Shown: one piece after another, positions 8,062 to 15,796 of the stretch
Numbering within the stretch: position 1 is the first letter of the stretch
Layout of the letters: each line of letters opens with the position of its first letter
DNA from: Tissierella_B sp964485455
GTDB lineage: Bacteria; Bacillota; Clostridia; Tissierellales; Tissierellaceae
Assembly (NCBI GenBank): GCA_964485455.1
Contig: CAZAJU010000029.1
Coordinates: 1 to 23,712 of the forward strand
Direction: 5' to 3'
Length of the DNA stretch: 23,712 bases
Notes under the pieces: model-generated
What the model saw: the letters and a program-made list of their open reading frames with translations, nothing else
The model's database searches: none
Told to the model about the DNA's origin: nothing
Program-made: the position numbers and the translations under genes

Positions 8062-9339
8062 TCAAAAGTAGCCATTTCCAATATTTTCTAATATCTCTAA
8101 AAATCTATCTACTTCTGAATAATCGTTGTAGAAACCAAAGCTAATTCTTACCATTCCTGGTTGATGGTCTTTGCTACAGTTTCTAAATTTCAACATATCT
8201 TCTTTGCTAATTTTAAGCAGTCTTTGAACATAAGGCTGAGCACAGAAGCAACCATTTCTCACTCCAATACCGCCTTCATTTCCTAAGAGCTTGCTTAGCT
8301 TTAGATGATGATACCTAGCCATATTGAAGGAGATAATAGATACCTTCCTTTCTATATCAAAATCATCATAAAGTGCAATACCCTTAAGTCTACTCAAGTT
8401 GTAAAGTGCATATGCTGTAAGAGCTCTTTCATATTCTTCTATAAAATTCATTCCTATACGCTGTAATGCTTCAATGCTCTCAGTCAATGCCAATACTCCC
8501 ATTAAATTAGGTGTTCCTGACTCTTCCTTTTGGGGAGGGTCCTCCCATATTACATCGTCTTTTGAAACAAATTTTACAGTACCACCTCCTACAAACTCAG
8601 AACAACCTGCATCAAATATTTCCTTAGGTGCAATAAGCACTCCTATTCCAAAAGGTGCATATACTTTATGAGCAGAAAATGCTACAAAATCAATATGCTG
8701 GGCATCATCTACAGGTTTCATATCAAAGGGCATATGAGGTATCATCTGAGCACCATCTACTAATATTTTAGCTCCGTATTTATGGCAAATCTCAGCTGCT
8801 TTATGAATGTCATTAACATAGCCTGTAACATTTGAAGCCCCAGTGATACATACCAGACCTACATTTCCTCTGTAGAGCATTAATTTAAATTCCAAATCCT
8901 CTAAGCAAAGCCTTCCAGTAGAGTCTATTTCAATATAGTCGGTTTTGTATTTTTCTCTCCAAGGCAGCATATTTGAGTGATGCTCCATGTATGTAACTAA
9001 TACTATTTTATTTTCTAGGAAGTTTTTAAGTCTATAAGACAATTTATTTATGCATTCTGTTGTGTTTTTTAGAAATATTACTGTGTGGAAGGACTCATCA
9101 CCTTTAACAAAATTTAGAACGGTTTTTCTTCCATTTTCATAAACATTTGATGAGATTTCTGACTTCAATCCACCACCTCTATGAACAGATGAATAATATG
9201 GAGAAAAATTTCTGATTGTCTCTAAAACTGAATTTAGAGGAGGTGTTGTAGCAGCATTATCGAAGTTTATAAAGGTCTTAACCTCTCCATTATATAGTTT
9301 GACTAGAGTATCTGTACCTGATACTAAGGTTCTTAGCAT
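8062..9339 (-). CDS. Class V PLP enzyme, SufS-like cysteine desulfurase family
   Basis: A 425-residue fold-type I PLP enzyme. Recognisable elements: FDNAATTPP (26-34) at the N-terminus, the HHSNMLPWRE motif (120-129) with the ring-stacking His, ITGASNVTGY (165-174), VDGAQ (194-198) with the PLP-binding Asp and Gln, SAHKVYAPFGIGVL (222-235) with the Schiff-base lysine K225, SGTPN (274-278), and the C-terminal active-site loop NGCFCAQPY with C364 and C366. The CAQP motif is that of SufS/CsdA desulfurases, which remove sulfur from cysteine as an enzyme-bound persulfide, yielding alanine. A free-standing aminotransferase-like role cannot be excluded. No sufC/B/D/U genes are beside it, so it is probably not the main Fe-S cluster desulfurase; the downstream DsrE-like gene is a candidate acceptor. 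Start ATG follows AAAGGGTGA. That site is the downstream arm of a 17-base inverted repeat. Confidence 0.88.
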   Translation of the reverse strand: MLRTLVSGTDTLVKLYNGEVKTFINFDNAATTPPLNSVLETIRNFSPYYSSVHRGGGLKSEISSNVYENGRKTVLNFVKGDESFHTVIFLKNTTECINKLSYRLKNFLENKIVLVTYMEHHSNMLPWREKYKTDYIEIDSTGRLCLEDLEFKLMLYRGNVGLVCITGASNVTGYVNDIHKAAEICHKYGAKILVDGAQMIPHMPFDMKPVDDAQHIDFVAFSAHKVYAPFGIGVLIAPKEIFDAGCSEFVGGGTVKFVSKDDVIWEDPPQKEESGTPNLMGVLALTESIEALQRIGMNFIEEYERALTAYALYNLSRLKGIALYDDFDIERKVSIISFNMARYHHLKLSKLLGNEGGIGVRNGCFCAQPYVQRLLKISKEDMLKFRNCSKDHQPGMVRISFGFYNDYSEVDRFLEILENIGNGYF

Positions 9340-9343
9340 AATA

Positions 9344-9396
9344 TCACCCTTTATTAGATTCTAGTATTATTTTATTAGAAATCTTATAAAGGGTGA
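9344..9396 (-). promoter_or_regulatory. 17-base inverted repeat masking the PLP-enzyme ribosome binding site
   Basis: On the plus strand TCACCCTTTATTAGATT (9344-9360) and AATCTTATAAAGGGTGA (9380-9396) are complementary at 16 of 17 positions, with a 19-base loop. In the minus-strand transcript the downstream arm includes AAAGGGTGA, the Shine-Dalgarno sequence, and ends 4 bases before the ATG at 9339. The upstream arm starts 12 bases after the preceding stop codon. It fits a translation-inhibiting hairpin, possibly opened by a ligand, protein, temperature or ribosome passage. Confidence 0.6.
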
Positions 9397-9408
9397 AAAA
9401 TATCTTCA

Positions 9409-10083
9409 TTAATCCTGGTTTCTGTATTTCTTCATAACTTCAGCAAAGATTTCAGCTGATGTTGGAGGAGTGTAAGTTATGGCATTGGCTCCTGCATCTA
9501 TTGTTTCAAGTATAGTTTCATCAGTAGGACCTCCAGTAGCAATAATAGGAAGCTCCTTTCCATATTCAGACCTTATTTGTCTTACGATATTAGCAGTATT
9601 TGGACCGCCAGAGATATTTAGGATACTTACCCCTGCATTTAGTTTGCCTCTATAATCATCTTTAAGAGAAGCTATAGTGGAAATTATTGGAATATCTATA
9701 GTGTTACTCATATCCTTAATTACATCTAAAGCTGTAGGAGCATTGACTACAACTCCATATGCACCTAACAGCTCTGCTTGAAGAGCTATGGCAACAGCCC
9801 TTTTTCCGGTAGTAAGCCCTCCTCCCACACCTGCAAATACAGGAACCGGTGCTACCTCAAGGATTGACTGGATAATGGACAGTTGTGGTGTAAATGGATA
9901 AACCGCAATAATTGAATTAGCATTGTTGTTTTTAATAATGGCCACGTCAGTAGAAAATAATAGGGACTTTATCCTTGTACCAAGAATTTTTATACCGCTG
10001 GCTTTATATATTACATCTGGGACATGAACTGACCTTGATCTAAGTTTTGATTTTACTTCCGGTATATATTTTTCTTTTTCCAT
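9409..10083 (-). CDS. Conserved TIM-barrel-like protein of unknown activity
   Basis: A 224-residue cytosolic protein when started at ATG 10083, which follows AAAGGAGG with a 5-base spacer; an ATG at 10113 (10 residues longer) lies upstream of that ribosome binding site and is unlikely. Alternating strands and helices with glycine-rich loops indicate a (beta/alpha)8 barrel: VAIIKNNNANSIIAVYPFTPQ (48-67), VFAGVGGGLTTGKR (82-95), YGVVVNAPT (109-117), SILNISGGPNTANIV (153-167) and IIATGGPTDETILETIDAGANAITYTPPT (180-208). The ATGGPT and AGANAITYTPPT segments resemble the phosphate-binding strands 7 and 8 of ThiE/HisF/TrpC-like barrels, suggesting a phosphorylated ligand. Similar clostridial proteins are usually named only 'hydrolase' without proof. 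It heads the minus-strand cluster with the PLP enzyme and DsrE-like protein, 69 bases upstream of the former. Confidence 0.8.
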   Translation of the reverse strand: MEKEKYIPEVKSKLRSRSVHVPDVIYKASGIKILGTRIKSLLFSTDVAIIKNNNANSIIAVYPFTPQLSIIQSILEVAPVPVFAGVGGGLTTGKRAVAIALQAELLGAYGVVVNAPTALDVIKDMSNTIDIPIISTIASLKDDYRGKLNAGVSILNISGGPNTANIVRQIRSEYGKELPIIATGGPTDETILETIDAGANAITYTPPTSAEIFAEVMKKYRNQD

Positions 10084-10184
10084 ATGAACCTCCTTTAAAT
10101 AAATATTACTCATAAATAGTATTTACCCTTGGTGCTTAAAATCAAGCATTGAATTTTAATTTTATCAAAAAGATGGAGCTAAAA

Positions 10185-10211
10185 TTGGGTATATCTAAAA
10201 ATATATACCAA
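10185..10211. promoter_or_regulatory. Inverted repeat between divergent genes, candidate operator
   Basis: TTGGGTATAT (10185-10194) and ATATACCAA (10203-10211) form inverted arms with one bulged G, between the divergent TIM-barrel and SixA-CHAD genes and just upstream of the latter's ribosome binding site. AT-rich content makes chance similarity possible. Confidence 0.3.
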
Positions 10212-10234
10212 TTTATATTAAGGAAGTGTTCTAT

Positions 10235-11581
10235 ATGAAGCTAGTATTAGTAAGGCATGCTAAGGCTGTAAATAGAGCAGTAGATATGGAAGTTATAAGA
10301 CATGGTGGGATAACTGGAATGGAGCATGAAAATGATGACTACTTAAGGGGTTTGACAGAAGAAGGAATTAATGAATTTCGGGAGTCTATCAATAGCATTA
10401 GGGATTTGCTTATTCATATGGAGAAGCCTATAATTTGGTCAAGCTCCAAGGTTCGGGCAGACCAAACCGCTAGGATTATTTCTGAGACTTTAAATATAGA
10501 TGATATATCATATTTTAACTTTTTAGCTAATGGAGATTACGAGGAGTTTATTAAACAGCTATTAATGCAAGCTAGAGATAATACTATAATAGCAGTAGGT
10601 CACGAACCTTTTCTAAGTGACTGGATATTAAGGATATTAGGACAAGAAATGACTGTTAAAAAAGGACAGATTATATGTATAAATTTTGAAGAAAAAAATC
10701 TAGTAAGTGCAAGCTTGGAATGGATTAAAGAGCCTAAAAGAGAAATAGAATATTATAAAGTACCGAATATAAAAAAAGGAAGTTTTTCCACTGATATTAA
10801 AAATGTTGCGGCTTATTATACCCAAAGGATTTTACTGATGAGGGATAATTTCATTAAAAGTCCTGAGGACGTAGTTGCTGTACATCAATTCAGAGTCAGT
10901 ATCCGAAGTCTTCGCTCAATTATGTCCTTTATAAAGAGTTATTTAGATATAGAAAAATATGAAGCCTATCAAAATATATTAAGGGAGATGGCCCAAAGAT
11001 TTCTATACATTAGGCAATATGATGTGATTATTAAAGAATGGGAAGCAATAATAGAGGAAAATGTGGAGTACTTAGGGCAAAGAAAGGTCTTTCTACAAGT
11101 ACTTAAGAAAGAAAGATTAAAGGAACAGGACATTGCATTCAAGTGGATTATAAATGAAGATATCTCTCACGGATTATCAGAAATTTTATCTTGGATTTGG
11201 TCCTTTGATGATGGATTAGATACCGATGAAACCGAGGATTATTTTGATAGACGTTTAGAAAAAATTTTAAATAGAGTAAATAAGGGCATGATTACTGTAG
11301 ATTATTCCAAGCTGGAAGAGGTTCATTCCTTAAGAATCCAATGTAAAAAGGCAAGGTACGTATTAGAAAACCTTCAGCAAACTAATAAAAATATAAAGTT
11401 ATCTAAGAAATATAAGGTTCTACAAGATGATTTAGGACTGATATGTGATACAATGGTTAATAAGTCCTTTTTAGATAAACTTATAGAGAATAATAAAATA
11501 GATGGGATTGAATACGAAGTTGGGATTTTCATAGGATATCAGATGAATCATGCATCTAGTGTTATTAAGAGACTCATGTAA
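10235..11581 (+). CDS. SixA-type histidine phosphatase fused to a CHAD domain
   Basis: A 448-residue two-domain cytosolic protein. Residues 1-165 are a SixA-like histidine phosphatase: LVLVRHAK with the catalytic R7-H8 pair, SSSKVRADQTARI (70-81) carrying the second conserved Arg, and AVGHEPFLSDWI (120-131) with the second His (H123). A longer than usual loop (about 12-38) follows the RHA motif. Residues ~185-446 are a CHAD domain, a helical module with two clusters of His/Arg/Lys: HQFRVSIRSLR (217-227) and HSLRIQCKKARY (364-375), then LQDDLGLICD. CHAD domains bind inorganic polyphosphate; SixA removes phosphate from phosphohistidine. The fusion suggests a phosphatase directed to, or regulated by, polyphosphate; this is inference. 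ATG 10235 is preferred because AAGGAAG (10220-10226) is 8 bases upstream, whereas the GTG at 10226 overlaps that site. The AraC-like gene begins 28 bases after the stop and may be co-transcribed. Confidence 0.9.
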   Translation: MKLVLVRHAKAVNRAVDMEVIRHGGITGMEHENDDYLRGLTEEGINEFRESINSIRDLLIHMEKPIIWSSSKVRADQTARIISETLNIDDISYFNFLANGDYEEFIKQLLMQARDNTIIAVGHEPFLSDWILRILGQEMTVKKGQIICINFEEKNLVSASLEWIKEPKREIEYYKVPNIKKGSFSTDIKNVAAYYTQRILLMRDNFIKSPEDVVAVHQFRVSIRSLRSIMSFIKSYLDIEKYEAYQNILREMAQRFLYIRQYDVIIKEWEAIIEENVEYLGQRKVFLQVLKKERLKEQDIAFKWIINEDISHGLSEILSWIWSFDDGLDTDETEDYFDRRLEKILNRVNKGMITVDYSKLEEVHSLRIQCKKARYVLENLQQTNKNIKLSKKYKVLQDDLGLICDTMVNKSFLDKLIENNKIDGIEYEVGIFIGYQMNHASSVIKRLM

Positions 11582-11609
11582 AGAATTCAAGTAAGTGTTT
11601 TGAGGTGAT

Positions 11610-13589
11610 ATGATGAGGAAGGAACATATTGAATATTTAAAGGATTTACCAATAAATATTTACCTGGGCAATGTAATGGAATATCCGTTTCATTGGCAGG
11701 ATTGTATTGAAATCCTATTTGTACTAAAGGGAACCATAACACTTGGAGTAGAAACAGAAACATATACTCTTGTTGATAAGGAGATAGAAATAATAAATCC
11801 TAATGAGGTCTATCGTATTGAATCAAATGACCCAGATAATCTAGTCCTTTTTATAGATATTGATCCAAATTTCTTTGAAAGATACTATGATGATGCTAAG
11901 GATACATTTTTCTATACTGATTCTACAGAGGAAAATATCCAGGAAACTGAAAAATATTATATCTTAAGAAGATATATAGCCATTTTACTCTATGAAGTAA
12001 TCTCAAAGCTTGATGATTATGAAGACCAAATAGAGGAAAGCTTACTTGAGATGATGTATCATCTATTGAATGATTTTCACTACCTTTTCTATGAGGAGGA
12101 AAGCCTTAAGGGCGATGAAAGTCAGCTTGAGAGATACCATAGGATAACTAAATATATCAACAATAACTATATGAATAAGGTAAGTCTTCAGGATATAGCA
12201 GATAAGGAATATTTAAGTGTTCAATATCTTTCCTCTAAATTAAAGGATGTGTTTGGACATAGTTTCAATGAGTTTTTAAACCGTTTAAGAGTGGAGGAAT
12301 CTACAAAGCTTTTATTGGATTCCAATATGAATATAAGTGAAATCTCCGAGGAAGTTGGATTTTCCCATGTAAGATATTACAACAAGCACTTTAAACTAAA
12401 TTATAATTGTAGCCCTATGCAATATAGAAAAAAATATAAGGTATCACAAGCTCAATTGGAGAAGATGAAGAAGATTACCTATTATAATCTATCGGAAGCT
12501 ATTCCTTATATTACTCAATATTTAGAGGATTATGAACGGTATAACTATGATAATAAGATATTAAAGCTGGATATAGATTTGGAGAAAGAACCAATTGCAC
12601 ATTTCGAAAGACCAGATCTCCTACACTTGGGAGATATATCCCTTCTGTTAGAAGGAGAAAATATGCGGATATTAAAGGAAGTACAGAATCAAATTGGCTT
12701 CAAGTATGCCTTAGTAGATAAGCTTTTCTCAAATGATATGGACATATATAGAGGTAAAGGGCATAGGTTCATAAACTGGACTAGGGTTGAAAACATCCTA
12801 GATTTTATAAAAGGCATGAAGCTTACTCCAATAATAAATACCAAGGGTGTTGAAACAAATATTGTGGAGGATTTTGTGAGTTATTTTTCCAATGTATATG
12901 ATGATGATGTGGAAAGTTGGCTTAATTTTGACCTTGATGAATTAAACCCATACTTTCTCAAAAAGAATGTAAGTCCATTATATGATACCCTTTATATGGT
13001 TCCTTTTCTAATCTACAGCTATACCTTTGAGGATAAGAGAATCATATTGAATTTAGTAGATGAAATTACAAGGGAGACCATTTTAACCAATGATACCTTC
13101 TTTGGTGGAGATGGAATCTTTACTTCAAATTATTTGAATAAACCATCCTTCTATGGATATAAGCTTTTATCCTTACTTGGAGATAAGATTCTATACAGAG
13201 GAGAGGGATATATAGTAGCTAAATCGGATTCTGGGTATCAGATACTTCTATTTAATCCAGCTGATATGAATGAGGATATAATCTATGGTGAAGCTATTCA
13301 GGAAAAGTTTAGAGAGATTAAAATAAGCTTAAACATATTTAACATGGAAGGAGACTTTCAAATAACTAAATATGACCTAAATAGAAATCATGGTTCTGTC
13401 TATGATAAATGGCTGAACCTTGGTTCTCCGGAGAGAATAGACAATATTCATTGGAACTTATTAGATGAATATGTGCAGCCGAATATATCCTTCTATTTTG
13501 GGAAAAAATCCAATGTATTCAATGTAATTACTAAAGTTAGCCCTAATGGAACAGTACTTTTTACTTTAAATACAGTACAAAATCCTTAA
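11610..13589 (+). CDS. AraC-family regulator with shortened GH39-like C-terminal domain
   Basis: A 659-residue protein. Residues ~15-90 form an AraC-type cupin sensor (FHWQDCIEILFVLKGTITLGVE). Residues ~172-277 are the two-HTH AraC DNA-binding domain (VSLQDIADKEYLSVQYLSSKLKDVFG; ISEISEEVGFSHVRYYNKHFK; CSPMQYRKKY). The remainder resembles the GH39 beta-xylosidase-like part found behind many clostridial AraC domains: a beta-2/beta-3-like stretch RFINWTRVENILDFIKGMKLTPIINTKG (386-413), then the conserved C-terminal features FFGGDGIFTSN (497-507), KPSFYGYKLLSLLGD (511-525) and YDLNRNHGSVYDKWLNLGSP. Between them roughly a hundred residues appear missing, including any WNEPN acid/base motif, so it is probably a non-catalytic ligand sensor. 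ATG 11610 and ATG 11613 are both possible after GAGGTGA (11602-11608); the second has better spacing. It lies behind the SixA-CHAD gene and ahead of a MATE exporter, a possible target. Confidence 0.85.
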   Translation: MMRKEHIEYLKDLPINIYLGNVMEYPFHWQDCIEILFVLKGTITLGVETETYTLVDKEIEIINPNEVYRIESNDPDNLVLFIDIDPNFFERYYDDAKDTFFYTDSTEENIQETEKYYILRRYIAILLYEVISKLDDYEDQIEESLLEMMYHLLNDFHYLFYEEESLKGDESQLERYHRITKYINNNYMNKVSLQDIADKEYLSVQYLSSKLKDVFGHSFNEFLNRLRVEESTKLLLDSNMNISEISEEVGFSHVRYYNKHFKLNYNCSPMQYRKKYKVSQAQLEKMKKITYYNLSEAIPYITQYLEDYERYNYDNKILKLDIDLEKEPIAHFERPDLLHLGDISLLLEGENMRILKEVQNQIGFKYALVDKLFSNDMDIYRGKGHRFINWTRVENILDFIKGMKLTPIINTKGVETNIVEDFVSYFSNVYDDDVESWLNFDLDELNPYFLKKNVSPLYDTLYMVPFLIYSYTFEDKRIILNLVDEITRETILTNDTFFGGDGIFTSNYLNKPSFYGYKLLSLLGDKILYRGEGYIVAKSDSGYQILLFNPADMNEDIIYGEAIQEKFREIKISLNIFNMEGDFQITKYDLNRNHGSVYDKWLNLGSPERIDNIHWNLLDEYVQPNISFYFGKKSNVFNVITKVSPNGTVLFTLNTVQNP

Positions 13590-13679
13590 TAAAATTGGAT
13601 TGTTTTAAGATTTTTAAAAAAATACATTTTATGTAAATCGTAAAATAGTACCTTGATTTCGTTAATCCAGTGAATGAAT

Positions 13680-13725
13680 TAAAACCTTCATAATGATAAG
13701 ATTAATCTATCAAATGGAGGTTTTA
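13680..13725 (+). promoter_or_regulatory. Long imperfect palindrome covering the MATE-gene ribosome binding site
   Basis: TAAAACCTTCAT (13680-13691) pairs with ATGGAGGTTTTA (13714-13725) with one G-U pair, sequestering the Shine-Dalgarno GGAGG (13716-13720); the ATG is at 13728. Inside lies TGATAAGATT / AATCTATCA (13694-13703 and 13704-13712), a nearly perfect operator-like palindrome. The element could be an RNA hairpin blocking translation or a DNA site for a dimeric repressor. Confidence 0.55.
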
Positions 13726-13727
13726 TT

Positions 13728-15122
13728 ATGAACAATAACAGGATATTCGCAGAAGAGAAGATAGGAAAGCTATTATTTAGATTTTCCATACCAATTATAT
13801 TTGCTTATCTTATAGCGGAATTATATGGTATTGTTGACACAATATTTGTGGGAAGAGAAGTTGGTTCATTTGGAATAGCAGCTTTGGTATTGGTATTTCC
13901 TGTACAGAGGATAATATATGCAATAGCATCTATGATATCCATTGGAACATCGACTGCCTTTGCAAGGGCTAATGGAGAAGAAGATTTTACAGAATCCAGG
14001 AATGTACTTATGAGTGGATTTACACTATCATATTTAATTATGATTGTAATAGTTGTAGCTGTAATTTTATTCAGTGAAAAAATACTCCTTTTTCTAGGCG
14101 CAAGTGAATCTGTTTTACCGCTAGCAAAGCAATATTTAACATTAATTATATTTGGTAGTGTATTTATGAGTATGTCCCTATTTATCTCAAATGTAATGTA
14201 TTCCGTTGGGAATAACAAAATATCTGTAATAAGTACATCAATAGGAGCTTTGGTAAATATTTTAATCAATTTTATTTTAGTGTCTAACTTAGATATGGGA
14301 GTTTTAGGAGCAGGTATTTCCACAGCTATATCACAACTTGTAGGTTTTATCTATGCATACTATCATTATAAAAAAATTGAAAAGAGATTTAAAATAGGAT
14401 TCGGATTTAAATTGGATAAAAAGATCATCCAATCCATTTTATTAGTAGGGGTATCTGCTCTAATAGTAGATGCAGATGATGGTTTCTTAATGGCAGTATT
14501 AAATAACCTACTAGGCTCAACTATCGGTGATGCAGGAATTGTAGTACTTGGAGTAGTTTCCAAGGTCTATATGTTCTTATTTATAGGAATGATAGGTGTA
14601 GCAGTAGCTATGCAACCTATAGCTGCATATAATATAGGTGCTAAGAACTTTAAAAGGCTAAAAGAAATCATGTGGAAAACAACAAAATACGCCTTTTTAA
14701 CTTCTTTAGCCATATGGATTATGATGTTTATATTTGCGCCTCAGCTTATAAGTATATTCGTGAAAGATGATGCAGTTATAAATGAGTCCATAAAAGCATT
14801 CAGAATAATGATTGCAGTATTCCCTGTAGTAAGCATATATTACGTGTCAATCTACTATTTTCAGGCAATGGGAAAAGCTAAGACATCATTAGTGGTATCT
14901 GCATTAAGACAGATATTACTAATGATTCCAATATCAATAATTTTGGTTAAAGGCTTTAATCTAGGAGCTATGGGTGTTTGGCTAACATATCCTATATCTG
15001 ATTTTTTAGCAAGTCTTGCTTCCTTTATGCTAATTAGAAATGAAGGCCTTGAGCTAAACTTGAAGCTAAAGAAGCAGCAGCTTGAAAAGGAAAGAATTGC
15101 AAGCAACTTAATACTAGAATAA
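13728..15122 (+). CDS. MATE-family multidrug/metabolite exporter
   Basis: A 464-residue integral membrane protein with about 12 hydrophobic segments in two similar halves, typical of MATE exporters, which expel cationic or other organic compounds in exchange for Na+ or H+. Visible family signs: LLFRFSIPIIFAYLIAELYGIVDTIFVGREVG at the N-terminus, GIAALVLVFPVQ, ASMISIGTSTAFARANGEED near residue 85, the interdomain region GVVSKVYMFLFIGMIGVAVAMQPIAAYNIGAKNFKRL (about 275-310), and a basic C-terminal tail. The substrate cannot be read from sequence. Start ATG follows AATGGAGG, which is buried in a long inverted repeat. It has its own terminator and lies downstream of, and in the same direction as, the AraC-like regulator, a possible controller. 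Confidence 0.92.
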   Translation: MNNNRIFAEEKIGKLLFRFSIPIIFAYLIAELYGIVDTIFVGREVGSFGIAALVLVFPVQRIIYAIASMISIGTSTAFARANGEEDFTESRNVLMSGFTLSYLIMIVIVVAVILFSEKILLFLGASESVLPLAKQYLTLIIFGSVFMSMSLFISNVMYSVGNNKISVISTSIGALVNILINFILVSNLDMGVLGAGISTAISQLVGFIYAYYHYKKIEKRFKIGFGFKLDKKIIQSILLVGVSALIVDADDGFLMAVLNNLLGSTIGDAGIVVLGVVSKVYMFLFIGMIGVAVAMQPIAAYNIGAKNFKRLKEIMWKTTKYAFLTSLAIWIMMFIFAPQLISIFVKDDAVINESIKAFRIMIAVFPVVSIYYVSIYYFQAMGKAKTSLVVSALRQILLMIPISIILVKGFNLGAMGVWLTYPISDFLASLASFMLIRNEGLELNLKLKKQQLEKERIASNLILE

Positions 15123-15127
15123 TTCAT

Positions 15128-15160
15128 AAAAAATTAACAGCTTAGGCTGTTAATTTTTTT
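15128..15160 (+). terminator. Rho-independent terminator of the MATE gene
   Basis: AAAAAATTAACAGC (15128-15141) pairs perfectly over 14 bp with 15146-15159 around TTAG; the downstream arm runs into seven T. It begins 5 bases after the stop codon. Confidence 0.92.
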
Positions 15161-15172
15161 ATGTAAATGTAT

Positions 15173-15207
15173 TGCAATACAGATTAAAAAGTGTTATGCT
15201 ATCTGTA
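15173..15207 (+). promoter_or_regulatory. Candidate promoter and operator of the ECF S-component gene
   Basis: TTGCAA (15173-15178) and TATGCT (15195-15200) are 16 bases apart, about 60 bases before the start codon. Inverted arms TACAGAT (15178-15184) and ATCTGTA (15201-15207) bracket the -10 element, so a repressor could bind here; the second arm is also part of TATCTGTAGATA. Confidence 0.4.
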
Positions 15208-15260
15208 GATACAATAAAGGAAAACAAAATAATCGTATCAGTACACTTGGAGGTATTAAA

Positions 15261-15767
15261 ATGAAAAATGACAAATTATTAGAATTGGTAAAGACAGCGT
15301 TATTAATAGGGTTAACCACTGTGATGACTATGGTAATTCATATACCTGTTCCTAGTACAAACGGTTATCTAAACCTAGGAGATATGGTAGTATTCATAGC
15401 TGCAATGATGTTGGGTAAAAAGGGTGGTTTATTAGTAGGTGGTATAGGATCCTCTCTGGCTGATATCCTTCTTGGTTATACTCAATACGCTCCTATTACA
15501 CTAGTAGTTAAAGGATTGGAAGGCTTTATTGCTGGAGCTATCCTTGAAAGCAAAATAGGTAAAAAATACCCTTTACTTGCTACATCTATAGGTGGAATCT
15601 GGATGGCACTTGGCTACTACACTGCAGAAATATTTATGTATGGAGCTAAAGCGGCATTAGTGGGAATACCAGGCAACTTGATGCAAGGATTATTCGGTGC
15701 AGTAACAGCTGTATTGCTTTATAAATCTTTAAATAAAGTACAAAAAGGAATGTTTGCACTAAGATAA
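15261..15767 (+). CDS. ECF-type vitamin transporter, substrate-binding S component
   Basis: A 168-residue membrane protein with five or six hydrophobic segments, matching small integral S components of energy-coupling factor transporters (ECF-ribofla_trS-like group). Characteristic stretches are GYLNLGDMVVFIAAMMLGKKGGLLVGGIGSSLADILLGY (about 35-73) and VVKGLEGFIAGAILESKIG (about 81-99), as in PanT/HmpT/PdxU-type proteins. S components capture a vitamin or precursor and dock with a shared EcfA-A'-T module encoded elsewhere; no ECF ATPase genes are nearby, fitting a group II system. Pantothenate, hydroxymethylpyrimidine or a B6 vitamer are possible substrates but cannot be separated here. Start ATG follows TTGGAGG. 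No classical vitamin riboswitch was recognised upstream; control may be through the inverted repeat in the promoter. Confidence 0.85.
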   Translation: MKNDKLLELVKTALLIGLTTVMTMVIHIPVPSTNGYLNLGDMVVFIAAMMLGKKGGLLVGGIGSSLADILLGYTQYAPITLVVKGLEGFIAGAILESKIGKKYPLLATSIGGIWMALGYYTAEIFMYGAKAALVGIPGNLMQGLFGAVTAVLLYKSLNKVQKGMFALR

Positions 15768-15793
15768 GGACTCCGAAATGGAGTCCTTTATTA
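15766..15793 (+). terminator. Terminator overlapping the ECF gene stop codon
   Basis: AAGGACTCC (15766-15774) pairs with GGAGTCCTT (15780-15788) around GAAAT, followed by TATTAT. The stem starts within the TAA stop codon. It also lies 9 bases from the stop of the convergent flavin oxidoreductase gene, so it may serve both. Confidence 0.8.
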
Positions 15794-15796
15794 TAC

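Noticed and set aside
13626..13646. ATTTTA ... TAAAAT inverted repeat upstream of the MATE gene as an operator
   Set aside because: Only six AT-only bases per arm; expected by chance at this base composition.
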